A stretch of 64,000 nt of DNA from Allium sativum (taxonomy: Eukaryota > Streptophyta > Magnoliopsida > Asparagales > Amaryllidaceae), in contig CM060918.1 of the NCBI GenBank assembly GCA_030737875.1, forward strand, positions 775,986,552-776,050,551. The letters are read 5' to 3'. Under the pieces are notes generated by a model. It searched no databases and was not told where the DNA came from. It saw only the letters and a list, made by a program, of their open reading frames with translations. A program made the translations under genes and the position numbers. Below are positions 36,599-51,600 of this stretch, piece after piece. Numbering within the stretch: the stretch's first letter is position 1; each line of letters opens with the position of its first letter.

Positions 36599-38190
36599 AC
36601 ATATCTGATTGCCTGACTTTGTGCATAGTAGAATTCATGATGTACTTTTATATGCTTTTACATTAGTATAAAATATCTGTGTTATATATATCACAGCACC
36701 AACATACACCTGATTTATTGGTATAGTTGATATTGCTTATCATTCAAATTTTAAGATGTATTTCTCCAGATATTTGGACTCAACATCATGTTATAAGTTT
36801 GATTTTGTGGTATAAGTTTGATTTTGTGGTAAGACTAAAGATAATTAAAGCAGGCACTTCAAATCCATTGAGTCACATAGTCCCATACCATAGAATGCAT
36901 TTGTTGTTAAGCGAACGAGGAACGCGGAATCAGCATTTTAAGTGGGGAATGAACATAGAATGTTCAGTGAAAAGGGACTGTGTTTTATGCTATGAAATGG
37001 GAAAATGGAGAGGTATGTGTGAGTTTTGAGCATTGTTTGAGGTGATATTAATGCGGTAAGTTAAGAAGGGTGAGGAGAAATGAACTGTTTAAGCTTGTCC
37101 GGTAGGAAGCGTCATTCTTTAACAAATCAATTTTCTCAAGTTCCAGCAACAAAGCAAATGGAGCTTTGCCCCTTTCAGAGCATCGGGCTCTTCAAACAAT
37201 CAAAGTATAAGAAATATAATTTGCAATGCATTTTTGTATGCTTTTACATTAATATGAAATATGTTATACAATAACACCCACATATATCCGATTTACGGAT
37301 AGTTTATATTTGTTTGTTCGATATGTAATATAAATTTTTACTGGAAGCTTTTTGTTCAAAATTCCTATATAAAATTTAATTTGCTACAAGATAAGATACT
37401 TGAATTAGGAGCTTACGATGTACCAATATATCCAACAAGATTTTCCTGTACATTAAAATATTGAAGCTAATATATCTAAATGCCATCGGAAGGTTATAAC
37501 TTTATTAAACAAAGTATATAATAATAATTTGATGTTCAATGTGATTTTTAATTTGTTTGAATTTATGATTTTATTTTTTATTTTTTTTGGAAAAAAGCAG
37601 CCTTTTTAAGGATCAAACCTATGATCTTTGATTTGCTAACATGTTCATTGGGCCACATTATCACTTATCTTACTGCTTAAATCATAAAGTCAGATTCATC
37701 ACATAATATAAAATAATGCAGTTTAACTGATAAAAAAAGAAAGGATGCTTTGGATTATGGCATTGACATGAATCATGTTCTTTAATTATTGGTTTGTTTT
37801 CCGTGTGTTATAAATATTTTTCTTGGTATTTTGTTGAAAATTCCATTATGCAGTAGACTGGGTGAATAGATAAAATATTTGAAGCAGGAACTAGTGATTA
37901 AGGATGTCAGTGGATATTTGAAATCCATCCACATTCGTATTCTGAAACCGGGAAAAAAAATTATATTTTCCCATGCAGTTTAATTGTGATATAAGATGCA
38001 TATGTATTAGACCTGATAAAATAGCATGTTAGTCCCACATCACAAAAATTTTGTTAGTAACTCGGTACAAATAACAAGTGCTCGGTTGATCAACTGCCGA
38101 GCTAAGTAACGTGAGCTTGTGACCAAGTGGGGCATTAATATGATGGAATGTTGGGTCATGTTGCTGAGTTTGGGTACATTGTGCTCTTAG
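36599..38190. other. Module array, noncoding
   Basis: Parallels 25839-28134 (without its two insertions) and 32202-33130. Contains tRNA relics at 36860 and 37598. Frames at 36727-37029 and 37080-37274 are chance ORFs: the homologous DNA in the other copies does not keep them. Confidence 0.65.
37598..37672 (-). pseudogene. Degraded tRNA-Arg-like sequence, copy 3
   Basis: Starts GATAATGTGGCCCAATG on the - strand, with a shortened anticodon region and GGTTTGATCC remnant. Parallel to 26794 and 32533. Confidence 0.5.
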
Positions 38191-38394
38191 CTGGCCTGCC
38201 CGATCCAAGTTGCTGAGTGGTCTGTGCAGTTGGGCTGGAAATCCTGACTTTGCTGGCCATAGTAAGGAGGCAATGCGTCAGGCTGGTCACAGAGCAGCGA
38301 AAACTCCTTGCTCTCAACGGTGGATGGATAACAGGATACTGCATTCTGTTCCCACCAAGGATTCGGTGACAATTCTCCAGCAAACCATCATTTT
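38191..38394 (+). pseudogene. Exon-like ORF of unknown family
   Basis: After an acceptor-like 'gtgctcttag' the frame stays open to about 38416. It includes LLSGLCSWAGNPDFAG, EAMRQAGHRAAK and DNRILHSVPTKDSVTILQQ. The counterpart at 33131 has stops, and that at 28662 is truncated. No domain recognised. The frame is intact only in this copy, so coding status is doubtful. Confidence 0.25.
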
Positions 38395-38470
38395 TTTTTG
38401 GCTGGTTTACGGTTAGACACAGAAATTACTTTCGATGATGCAAACCATCGAATTTTTCGCTGATTTACAG

Positions 38471-38541
38471 TCAGACAAAGGAATTATTTTTGATGATGTC
38501 TATGCTGATATTACTGCTGAACTAATGGCCACATTAACACG
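38471..38541 (+). pseudogene. Exon-like segment (DDVYADIT)
   Basis: Flanked by 'gatttacag' (acceptor) and CG|GTATTA (donor). The 71-base segment reads SDKGIIFDDVYADIT then AELMATLTR without a stop. Its homologue at 33405-33473 keeps the same DDVYADIT core but has a broken acceptor. Not identified. Confidence 0.28.
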
Positions 38542-38864
38542 GTATTAATTCTCTACCGCTTTCCTATTTTAACTGGTTGTGCATGTGTAACAGAAAAAAC
38601 ATTTATGAAGAGGTGTGTGCATTGTGGATGGTTGAAGAACTGTTCTGAAGGTACAATTCAAAACCTTCCACTGTTAATGTTAAACTGTGTTGATGGATAG
38701 ATATGTATATTATATATAGTTTGAAAGTTTTTTAGACATGACAGAACAACAATGAATTTGAATTGTTTAGGTCAAATTATTTCCCAATCGGATCTTATGT
38801 TGACGTATAGGAGGTACATTTAGCAAATTATCCTTCCAGACATAAAGAAAGAGTAAAAAAACAG

Positions 38865-38936
38865 TATCAGAGCCAGGTTTCGATCCTGGGACCTGTGGGT
38901 TATGGGCCCACCACGCTTCCGCTGCGCCACTCTGAT
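38865..38936 (-). tRNA. tRNA-iMet (CAT), canonical
   Basis: 72 bases with every stem paired: ATCAGAG/CTCTGAT acceptor, GGGCCCATAACCC anticodon arm, CCAGG/CCTGG T stem with ATCGAAA loop. A box GTGGCGCAGCGG and B box GGATCGAAACC are intact. A run of seven T on the - strand just beyond the 3' end gives a Pol III terminator (about 38854-38860). Best candidate in the window for an active initiator tRNA gene. Confidence 0.93.
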
Positions 38937-39647
38937 TGATAATTGATAATCAAATGTGAAAATTCCTTTTTTTAAGAATAATAATAGACAAGCTGTTCCT
39001 AGATTATATCCCAAGGCATATCATCTTTTATTGTATAGAGCATGGAAGATAGCCGGTTCTATGAAATCGCTATAAGCTTTTCAGTATATGCATTTTTTTG
39101 TGCCCTTCTTATTTTATCTGGTGTCACCAAGTTAGCGTACATGTATTGTTGTATTTCCATTGCTGATCCCGTATATGCCTTCCTGTATAAGCAAAGCCTG
39201 CCTTGTTATTTTTGAGGGAAAAAATATATTGTGATGTATCGTTTTACCTACCTATGTTAACTAACAGGTGAATGGAGATTATCTGCCATTTTGTTCCTCT
39301 AATTAATATATGACTCATAGGCATTTTAATCGATTCCTTATGTTTCACTTTTTATGAATTCACCTCTTTATGACTTTATCTGATGATGTTTATAGATGTG
39401 CAAATGCAGCCACTGGGTCATGCATAACTTAATTGGATAGAAGAAGATCCATTATCTTATGGATGGATTTGCCATTAGAGCTAGCAGGAACCTTGATTAT
39501 CTTAATTAATACTGATGTAACTAACAAAATTAGACTTATTTGATGGTTGGTACTCGCATATGATCATGTTCAGGAAGTATTATTCAGGAAGAATGTGGAT
39601 TATATATGTATTACTCAGGAAATGAATTAGCTGCCTTTTACACATGT

Positions 39648-39695
<48 letters not shown>

Positions 39696-42600
39696 TGGAT
39701 GGTGGTCATTGTTATGTGCCTTCCAGCGTTGTGCTGTCATGCATGTACATTTCTAGATTGCTGTTTAACCACTATATCCATGAGACATGCGATAATGAAT
39801 CAGAACCATGAATCTATTACATGTACTATGTTTTGTAGTCAGATGCCATGATTCTTTTATGTGAAATCAATATGATTATTCATTTCGGAGTCAACTTGAG
39901 GACCTTTCCGTGATCAATGAGATTTACTTGATGGTATAACATACATAACTTTTTATATCTTGGTTAAACCTTTTTTTGTTTGGAGATAAAAAATAAAATA
40001 AGTAAGTACAATTATTGTGTAATTTGTGAAACCTTGTGTAACGATCCAGTTTCTGGTTAGTTTCGTAGATGATATATTATAAATCTAAATAATTTGTAAT
40101 TAAAAACAATATTTGCCTAAATAATCAAGATATGTATAGACATTTAAAAATAGCAAATTGTTTTCAAAATTCAAAATGTAAAATCTAACTTAAGCAATTC
40201 ATAAGAAAAGCTAATAAATAAGAAGAGAATAATTCTTAAGTAACTCTTCCTTTTTTTTTTTTTTTTTTGAACTTTCTCATGGGAGAAACCGGCACTGTCG
40301 TAAAACTTCCCCTATTGCACCTAACCCGGTCCGCGGGGTCATCAGGCTTATGCAAATGATAAGTCCCTTTATTTGAACTAAAGTGCGTGAGGCGGGAATC
40401 GAACCCTCTCCCTCTTCCTGCGGAGCTAGGAACCCCCACCGCACCACCCGCACTAGAGCTGCGGACTAGGGGTGAGCAAACCTCGGTTCGGTTTTGGGGT
40501 AAAATCGAAGCCGAAAGACCTCGGTTTTAAAAATCGATAACCGAAGCCGTAACCGAAGCATCGGTTTCGGTTTCAAAATCTCGGTTTCGGTTTTTATCGG
40601 TTCGGTTTCGGTTTTAAAACCGATTTAAACAAAAAATATTATAAATTTAAACAACCATAAAAGAAATTAAAATAAATTGTTTCACTCGAATGCATCGAGA
40701 CACATGTAACAGAGTACAAGCAAAATTATTATACTTAAATATATGATTAAGTAGAGATTATATAAATGAAATTCCTATCTATATCTTTAACCCAATTCTT
40801 TATGTTTGTAGGATATATCCAAGACGTCATATATGCTAAATACAAAACATGATTATAAATTACAAATATTATATATTTATTTAATTATTTTAATAATTTG
40901 GTTCGGTTTCGGTTTTTTCGGTTCGGTTCGGACCTAAAACCGAAATCGAAATATTAGTACGATTCGGTTTTTTGATTTTCGGTTTCGGTTTTTTTCGATT
41001 TCGGTTTTTTTTTTCGGTTTGGTTTTTATCGGTTTCGGTTCGGTTTCGGGTTTTTTCGGTTTTTTGCTCACCCCGACTGCGGACATAAGTAATTCTTCCT
41101 TGTAATAACTAACATTTGAAAATTTTGATATTTTATAAGATAACATCTACAAATGAAAATCTAAAAGACAAATCAAATAAATTATAAAATAAGTGACTTA
41201 TTTTGTTTTAATTAAAAACATATATGCATACAAGTGAATAAGGCAAGTAGCATTGTTACATATAGTGAACATGTACACATATGTAAAATCATATAAGATA
41301 AGATTAATAATCTGATTTGCCTTTTTTATATGTAAAACAAAAATTTATAAAACCAAAATATAATTAGGTATGATAAGATAACAATTTAATGGACTTAACA
41401 TCTTAGCGTAGTACAACCTGTAGATAAACCATCATGTATTAAGTAGATAAGATTGTAGGCAGGAAAGTAGAAAAGAGAAGAACAAAAACAGAACATGGAA
41501 TTGCATACACAGAGTACCTCCTTGAAAAAAACGAATCAAATAAAAACATCTAAATAACCGTAGAAAACTTACAAAATCTGAAACATAAATATAATGCATG
41601 CAGAATGTTTAAATGAACATTAATATTGAAAGCAACAAGCTTTCCAACAAAAAACCTGAAAGCTTGCAACATTTAATAGCCTTAAGACAAATTAACCGAT
41701 CATATTTAGTCTAAGTTATCAAGCGCAGGAGATAAATCATGTTTACAATCGTATAAAACACGGCTGGATATTTGAAAACAAATTTTTAATAAGAGTAGCC
41801 GCAAGTAAGAAGTGAGCAAATCATACATAAGCACAGCTAGATATTTTAAGAAAGTATTGAATAGGGTAGCCGCAAAGATGGACTGAATAGAATCATATTT
41901 GACTACAGTAAATACATGTGCAATCACTCTTGATTAATTAATACATACTCAGTACTAACACTAGTTATTGGACCAGCAAAACTTATCAAAACAGTAGCGA
42001 AATCTTGTGCATTTATTAACCTATACAAATCAAGATTTCCATTCTAATCACATTAAACATTTGTTTTTCCTTTTCGTGCTTGCCAAGTATCAGTTGAATT
42101 CGAACTAGCCCATATATACGCGTTTAAACTCCAAGAAACAAGGGACTATTTGCAAACAGCTGAAACAAAGGAAAGAAACAAAGCATGGTAAAGAAAACAC
42201 TGTGAGTAAACACCCTGAAACTCTTTTACTGTTTGACATAAATTTCTAGCGCATTCAAATTTATTTGTGCTGATATGGACCTATCTTATTTGATTCAAAT
42301 GGTGAAGTGTTTAAAAGATTTACTTTTGTAAATAATTAGAATATGACATGATTGTTAGGACAACTTGGGGAAAAAGATTTGAACTTAAAGTAAATACTGT
42401 ATATAATGTTGGCTAAACATTAAATGCAAGATTATTGGGAAATTTAAAAAAAGGTGAATGGTTATGTTAATTAGTGAAAAGGTAGTGTCTTTAGAGTCAA
42501 AAGTCATGTCCTTCAACCGAAGAGTCATGCCGGTTGGAATGAAGAGTCGTGTCGGTTGAAATGAAGAGTCGTGTTGGTTAAAGTGAAAAGTCGTGTCTGT

Positions 42601-45600
42601 TCGTTAAGTGTCATGTCCATTAATGTTGTGTCTTTTGAGAAGTTATGTAAACCACTATATATATGTGTGGTCATTTAGTTTAAGTGAGAGGGAAGATAAA
42701 GGAAGGAAGCACCCAAGTAAGAGTGTTGTAAGGGAAGTGAAAAAAAATGTAAAAATAAGGAAATTATAAAAAGAGTTCTTCCTCAAAAACAAAATTTAAG
42801 TTTCCTCCTTATCTTCTCAATTCTACATATAATCTGTAACCTTTCTCTCTTAGAAATCTATTTCCGAATTATAGGCATATTTGATCGAACTATATGTTCT
42901 TAGGTAGTAGCTATTGATTGCATATACATGTTATGCATGTTAATTTAAGTTCTTGAAAACTGTTTTGAAAAGCTCTATATGTTAACAGTAAAAACAAACT
43001 TATGTCCTGAACTTGAAAAATCAATAGCCTGGTTTCCAATTGATTATAGGCATTGAGTACAACATGGAAGTTGGTTGTTTTTGTCTAGTGTATGCTGTTA
43101 AATTACTTTGAATTCAGATAGTAACATATACCACCAGAAATTTATAAATTACAGTGAAGAGGAAATAAAACTCAAAATCTAAAACCTCGTTATTTTACGA
43201 TTCGGGTATATGGATGAAATCGTACTACAAGACCATGAATTTTGATAACAAAAATATGATTTTCAATAATTTAGGCTAAGAGATTTTTGAGATAATCGGA
43301 AAAAGAGTCTTTGACCAAATTCCGGCAACTTCGTCAATGGATGAACTCAGCGTTTTATCTGGACGAGTTTGAGATACGTTAAGATCTAGGAAAAATATCA
43401 TCTAAAATTCGGATGCACTGGATTTTGAGAACGACTAGAAAACAGTAGTTTTTGGTTCAATTTTTAGGGTCTAAACAGTGGTGAACTGCGCCATCTACGG
43501 TGCATAAGAAGGGTTCGCACCAGGTGCGTTTGAAAGGGGGAAGAGTCGGCATTGTTCGACTAGAGTTTGGCGGTGACTGGTTTTGTGCTGAGGTGAGGCT
43601 CGGAGATTTGGTGAGGTCTGTTTTTGGTGAACTATGCGTGGGGGTGCATATTTCCAATCAAGGGAGTAGGCGGGTTTCTGGGATCTGCAGTGATGTGAGA
43701 GTGGGAGAAGACGCTTGTTGCAACCGTCGCGGAGTCGAGATCGTCGGAGGTTAGCTAGTGTATGTGCATGGTGCACAAGTGTGCACCGTGAAAAATAAAG
43801 TTGCAGTAAGTTAAAAAATAAAAATAAAATAAACAGGTTCAGGTGAATTTTGGCTAAGCTGTGAGCCTTGTGGATATGCAGGACTGCATGCAGCAAAAGG
43901 TGGAAGCGATGAAAAAGGATTTCATAGGAATATTAAAATGGGCATGGGGATGGATTGAATGGACTGAAGCCTGGGCAAGAGACAAAGGGACAAATATAAA
44001 ATAAAAGAAACTGTGGAGCATGTCCAGATTGCCTCAAAGTCTTAGACATAACCACGTTTCACAGGAAACGGGAAAAAATGGTCTAGTGTTTGGTTCACAA
44101 GTATAGGGACAGAAGCTTGTTGCATGGAGAATGTTGGAGCATTGCATGTAGGGATGGCAATGGGGCGGGGCGGGGCGGGCGCGGGTAGTACCACCCCATC
44201 ATCCGCCCCATTAGGTGATTTTTTGCCTCATGCCCGCTCCATACCCGCACGGGTACCCATTAAACGGATTTTAAACAAGTTGCTGGTAATGACGGGTATT
44301 TGTGGGTATCCGTTATATTTATTCAATTTATTTTTTAGTCGTTTATTGAAATTATTCAAAAGTATATTTGGTGAAAAAATAAGTTAGACAATACTGCTAA
44401 CCTCAAAATACCAATACATATTTAAACCAACATCTAGAAAAGAAGAGACAACAACAGAAGTATCATCAAAATATCAACATCCAGTTATAAATTGTTGAGT
44501 AAAGACATGCACACAAATACCGAATAGCCAACATCAATGTTTTTTGTACTAACTATTAATAACAAATCACATTCAAAATGGGTACGGGTACCCACGGACA
44601 TGGACATATTACTATCTGTACCCACCTAATTAATAAACAGATATTAAAAATACCCATTCATTTTACTCACGGATACCCATTTAACTATCTGTTTCATGTC
44701 CATGACGTATTTTACCCGCGGATAAATGCGGATACAGATTTTTTTGCCATCCCTAATTGCATGAAATATTGGGCACTTTGGCACTAAATAAAATGAAAGG
44801 AAAAAAAACGTTTCCATAAAGTAAAAGAGAGCTTGATGCATGAGTTCAGAAGTAAGTAGACACAGGAGGCTTTTTGCGTGAAGAAAATGGGGGCATTTGC
44901 ATGAATATTAGGACTCTGTTTGACCCAAAACAAAAAAAAACAAAAAAGAAGAGAGAAGAGAAAATAGCCAACATTATCTGCATGAAGTGGCGAACTGTGA
45001 ACAAGGCAACAGGGATTGCCTGAAGCTTGCGTGGGATTGGGCATGGGTCTGGAGAAAACGTTGTTACCCATGTAAGAGTAAATTAAAAAAAAATGCTTGC
45101 TTTAAAAGTGTTAAAGCCTAAGAAACTGTTTGATCTGTTGAAACTAAGGTTGGGTCTGATATCAAGCAATGAGCCTGGTTGGAGAGTTTGCAAGAATGAG
45201 GAAGTTTGGAAAATTTGTGCGTGAGAAATTAAGTGGGCCGGGCCTTATTATTATGGAAATATTTACATACACACACACACATACACACACTTGTTGAACG
45301 CAGGGTTCTTTGAATCTAAAACATCCGTACAAGTTAGCATAAAAGAGGCGAATGGAAGACTAGATCGGTTGACGTACTGTTGAGCTTAGGAGAGCTTGTC
45401 GGGTAGGAAATGGGTTTAAGTTTTATAAATGAATATTTTCATTTATTTCCGTAATCCATTTTGAATAATAAATCTTGAAATTTTTTTGATGAGCCAAGAT
45501 AAACATTTAAAAACTATATAATGAGATTATATTGGATGGCTAACTCGAATAATAAAATTTGTTGACATGTTTTTATATCCTCTTGCATCGACCACTGTTC

Positions 45601-48600
45601 TAAATCAGAAATTGATTTGAATAAATAATTTTAATTCGAGTGGACCGGTCATGATATTTATATGAAATAAATTTACAGATAAATAATTGTATTTTATTCT
45701 AAAAAAATAACATATCAATAAATGATATTGACGTTCATTGATTCAAAGAGATCGGATCGGGTTTTAATCTGAAATCCGAATACCACTTTGATTCGACTTA
45801 GGCATTCGATTAAATTCAAGTCAAATTGAAGACATTGAAGAGCAAGGGCTACTGCTACTAATCCTGAGGGTGATTCCAAAATGGATGTAGTAGAGTTAGT
45901 CCCTTCGGTTTCGTTCAGTCTCAGAACGAACGTATATGGACGAATGTTTGACAGTATTTCCAAATAATCATGTAAATTGATTTCCTCAAACGTACCAAGT
46001 TTGGTGGCGGGGAAGATACCTTCTCTTGCTTAACATGCAGAGTATTTTTGTGGACGTCAATAAGTGATTTGACGGATCTGACAATGTGGCATTCAAAGTG
46101 AATAATGAAGCGATATTCCAAAAGATAATTGTAGGCTCATTAACTGGGAAATGGCTAAAATCGGGCAGGGAGCAGGGCTAAGTGGGTCATACCCATCAGG
46201 GTATATCATCACTGATTTAGAGAAATCGATTGTCCCTTTTTATATGCTTCGAAATGAATTCAGTTGACTAGCTACCAACCGTAGTGATGATATATTCAAT
46301 ACACTTAAGTAAAATGGGTGGTCGGTTCTGTGTGGCCAGGTTGCAAGATGTTCTTGTTGAACCCCAGTGTTTCATCTCTAGAGAACACTGATCGAAAAGT
46401 GGTCCATACCTAGTCATGTTGGAAATCCATATTCCAATACGAGTCATAATGTTTTTATTGCATACAAACTATGTCGAAAAGTGAGATGCAAGATTTTCGG
46501 CTATATTCCTATTTATCTGTGAATTTATAGACATTATTATAATATCACTGGATTCAGGATTTGATACAAAAGTGATTTGGATATCGTAAGGTAAAAACAC
46601 GTACCATATTTAAAGGTGGTCGTGTATTACGAGAATTCTATTCTTTCCAAATGATATTTCTAAATTTAAACAAGCACATATATAACCTGGTTCATTCTCA
46701 TCTATTTTTAAATAAAATTGTTTACTCACTTATGTCTGACCCAAAATTTAGTTTTCTTATTTTTCTAAACTCTTGGGTGCTCATAATACTTATTATGAGT
46801 AGCCAAGTGATGCCGGTTATGAATCACTATCTATGGAGAAGTTAAGCAGGAGTCTAGAATAACAACCATGCTAGTACTTATATATGCTATCTTATGTTAT
46901 ATTATGGTGTGTAAGATGGATAGGTCAAGAGACCATATGTATGTAGTATCTATGTGCTGGAAAACTCTGATGTATAATTATCATGGTATCATTAAATTAT
47001 GTGTTGAATTATATTTTTCCAATTCCGCTGTGAGATTCTGATGTTTGTTTTTAATTCTATCTTTTTCTTTATAATGACTCGACTTTCGAAGTGTATGAAA
47101 GTCGGGCTGTTACACCTTGGGTAATTGGTGGAAGGGGTATAAACAATATGCAGAAAACCTTTGTGTAATCTGTGAAGCATAACCCCAAACATTTTTAGTT
47201 TAGCCATTCAACAAACAAAAATTATTATTTTGGTATCCACTCATTATAATTTTACATGATAATTATGCCTGTTAAACTTTCAGATATTTATTTCAAATAG
47301 ACCACATGTTCAGACTTAATCAAAAGATAACCCATGCATTTACATATTGAAATATGTCGCCCCATTAATTTGAACTTTTCCAATAATCTCCTCCTGGGCC
47401 ACAAACGTAGCTTTATGAGTTTTTAAATAGCTATCTTAATAATAAGGTATATTACACAAAAACATCATCGTTAATTGATTGTATTAACATAGGATTAAAG
47501 CGGCTTTCATCACTACTATTGTAACTAAACCCATGAATTGTCATGTATACCAATACAATCAATTGAGTTAGAATAAAATGGATTTTAAGTTAGCTAGAAT
47601 GAATGATAAATCAAAGAGAATTCTGCGTGATTCATAAAGGGATACTTATACCTTAAGGAAGATTCTTTATGACTCGAAAGGAAGTAACTGCAAATCAAGA
47701 AAGTTTTCTACAACCCAAAAGGACATCTCCAAAAGGCTGAATACAAGCCTAAGAGAAAATATCATAACTTCAACAGTCTCGCAAAGAGAAAATAATGCTA
47801 ACCCGTTCGTATTACCGACATGTTACTAATAAAGTAGGATTGATAACTATTCAGGACCAGTCTCTTAAGGAAAAGAGAGTGCAACCTTCTCCAGCAGTAC
47901 AACAACCTAATAAGGATAATGGGTTAATCCAGTCTGAATAAGGTCTTTTCTATCACCCACAATAGAGTCGACTTGTATGGATCTCAATCAGTGTTAGGAA
48001 AATGTACGGAAGATGTAAGCTTTAAACATTATCCATGAAAAGAAAAGTGAGTCATATGACCCTAATAAGTGGAGCATAAACTCGTTTCGCACCGCGACAA
48101 CAGCATCCTTTGCCTTTGAACGGATCTTAGGAAATGAAAACAGCTTGTTCTCCCAAATGAGAAAAGCAATTCAAGATTATTCCAAAGGGATGACATTTAT
48201 GGAGAAAATAACAAAGGATTACTGCACTTTTGCCCAAAAAGGAATCCAAACTCGAAAGAACCCCTAAATGCCTTTTTGAAGTCAAGTGGTATATAAAGGT
48301 AAAGAGGAGGTGAGAGTAAAGTCCTGTGTATTTACCAACCTCCAACAAGCCTAAAAGAGAAAATAATGGAAGGAGAACTTTAAAAACAAACTGAGAAAGC
48401 CAAAGTTTGACTCGATAAAGAAGAATTTTGAATTACGATTGCCAAAGGAGTGCAATCTAGTCACTTTAATTGAAAACAACTACTTTACGACTAATGCAAA
48501 ATTTGATTACTGGCCTTCCAAAAGAATAATGCCCAAGTATGAAGGAAATAAAGAAGGAACATATTGCTATTATCACTCGGTAAATGGATGCACAACAAGC

Positions 48601-51600
48601 CATTGCAGGACTATAGAAGGAAGAATTACTGATCTTTTCAAACAAGGAAAGTTGGATAAATTTTGGAAAAAGTAACTGAGAAAGGATCCGTAAAGATATT
48701 AATTGGAACACTAATTGCAAGGACAAAGAAAATCTGCAAATAGAATAAGATAAAAGAAAATATGTAAATAGAATAAGTTAAATCACCTTCTTTCTGAAGT
48801 AACCCTTAATTTGAAGCACCAACAGTCATCTCAAATGCTTTGGCAGATTAAATCATCACATGATATACACAGCGTTGGTGCGTGGATATTCATGTTATCA
48901 GCATCTAGACACTAAGACACCCTATAATAGGTTTCATCTATTTAATTGTTGATACACCATGTCTGATTAGCTAGGAAGGCCATATTTTAATTTTACCACA
49001 TAAAGAAGTTAGCTCGAGTCACTGGTTAAATGCTTGACTCACTCTAACATAAATGCATCATTATTGTTCTCTTTACTATTTACAAAGGATTCCAACTGTT
49101 TGGTCATGAGACATGCATGAGACATGAAGAATGCATGTATAAGAAACATATATTCAAGATCAACACTTTAGAAACGAGAAAGGAAATTATTAACAGATGT
49201 GTATTTTGAGATATAATAAATCGGAAAAAATAATAGAACCCAATTAAAAAAAAAAACATGTTTTTGACGATTAAGTACAACCAGATTCAAGATTAAAAGA
49301 AAAAATATTAGTATAATAGAATATGACTAATACTTTCATATTATTTTGGATCGAATTTGGCGGCATGGCCAAGTGTTAAGGCGGAGGAATGCAAATCCTT
49401 TATTTTCAGTTCAAATATGGGTGTCGGCTGATCAACCAAAGATTTTTGATTTCTTATTCTACCGATCTAATTCAATGAATTATTGCTCCACAAGAAGTGG
49501 TTCTTGTTTCGTCTTCTTCGTTTCGTAAGTTGTTTCTACATCGCTTTCTTCTGTTTCTGAGGTTCCTTAAAGTTTCTTAGTACCAATAGGCAATGACATT
49601 CTTCTTAAATAGTAGATACATGTGATAAATAAGATAATACTTAAAATTGTATCCATAGAATTTCTCAATTATGACACAAGGTACTTTTTTTTCTTTGCAC
49701 ACAAAAACACACACACACCACAATTAACGCAAGCAAACATATCGATGACGAGGAACACATTTTGCTATCCTACTAACACTTGTACACGCTCTGCTATTCT
49801 CCTTGAGCCATAGTAAAATAAATATTATGCATCTCTTGGAGCTTAGAGGACTACAATATGTATCTCTTTGTGCATTCAATGGTTCAGTTGCCAAACTTAA
49901 ATATAGGTAGCATACACAAGTTTAAGAACTTGAATTCACTTGTAATCATTATTTAATATAAAAAGACATTAGATACATTAGCAATATGATAACAACAAAG
50001 CAAACAATTACTTGAAACCAAATTAATAGAAAAGAAAACATGCTAACAGTTGATTCCAAAATTTGCAAAATGCTTATAAATTAAATTTTATATTACCATT
50101 CTTCTTTATAGCATGCAAATGGGTTTGAACCCTGACAATGATTCGCCTTGAGATATTGCATATTGATTTTATTTTTTGTAACAAGTTCCAACATAGAAGG
50201 GAATTATATTTTTATTACGGTGTGCATCATATATAAAAAGATTAAAAAAATCCACTTAGGTAAAATAATTACTTCAAATTCATTTATCTCGAACGGTCCA
50301 TAAATAATTTCCCATATCTCACAAGCTACACTCTTATAATGATTTTGGTGGAAGTGACCTTCGTTTTAAATTTCTGATAATGTTTTGTGAATCCTACATC
50401 TATAAGATCATATTTAAGCTTCAAAGTAAAATATATGGAATTCTCAATGAAAGAAAAAGAAAACCACTTATAAAAATATGGCAATGCAATTTATGCCTGA
50501 TAACATCAACGCTTAACAAAAATGCTATCAATAGTAACCCAAGATCATTCACCTAGCTTATGAAAAAGCTCTCAAGTCGCTCCATTTTTTCAATTTAACA
50601 CATGGAAATAGTGTTTTGCTTGCTTTTGTATTCACATTCAAATTATTTTTTATTATTTTGTGTGTACCATCTTTGGAATATTGCGATGACTCTTTTAATC
50701 ATTTTGACTTGCAAATTTCTATAACGTACTTTCCAATCGAATGCAGATGCAAATGCCAATCGAACACAACTCTTTATAGCGTTGCAAAACTATAATGAAA
50801 AACTCATATGATATATAAAAAAAATGAAGTATTTTCCCAAAAGTTTAAAAAACATGATTTCATAAATCTTAAAGCCGATGAAACCTACACAATTTTTACT
50901 CAATACAAGCCTAAATTTAATGAGATAATAAAAATAAATTTCATAAATTAATTTACGAGAAAAAACAAAAATCTCTGCAGGTACCCTGTTTGAAATGCAA
51001 TTTCTGATTGCATAGTCCAATCATTTATATACTGCATTAGTAAGGTGCCTAATATCAAGTCAACTATGGTTCAAACAATAACAATAATTTATATAAATCC
51101 TTGTGACCAGTATATGATATATACAACTAACATTTCTTATTTTAACTCCAATTTAAATTTTCTAGAAATAAAGGTGCAAAAAGAAATATACCTAAATGTG
51201 GTTACCCAAAAATTGTTAGATGAAAAATATTAATGTTACAATTGCCTTGCAGATGTATAGGTTTTCTCGTTGACCCAATAAGAAATATCATATCTTAACC
51301 ATATAATTATTATCACAATAAAATAAAATCTTAACCTCTTTTAAAGAAGGAAGTTGAAAAACTGGTACATTGTCAAAACTTCTAATTAAGTAAGATGGCT
51401 AAATTAAAACTATAACTAAATTATTTTATTGGAAAATGAAAATAGTTACACTAAAACTTTAAACAAACTATTACCCTCTTCAGTTGATGAGTGAATATAA
51501 ATAATCATACCTTAGATAGATTTCCATAACCAGTAGGTAAAGCCTACCGTTTAATTCTGGAACCTAATTATTAAAACCAATTCACAAAATTTATGCAATA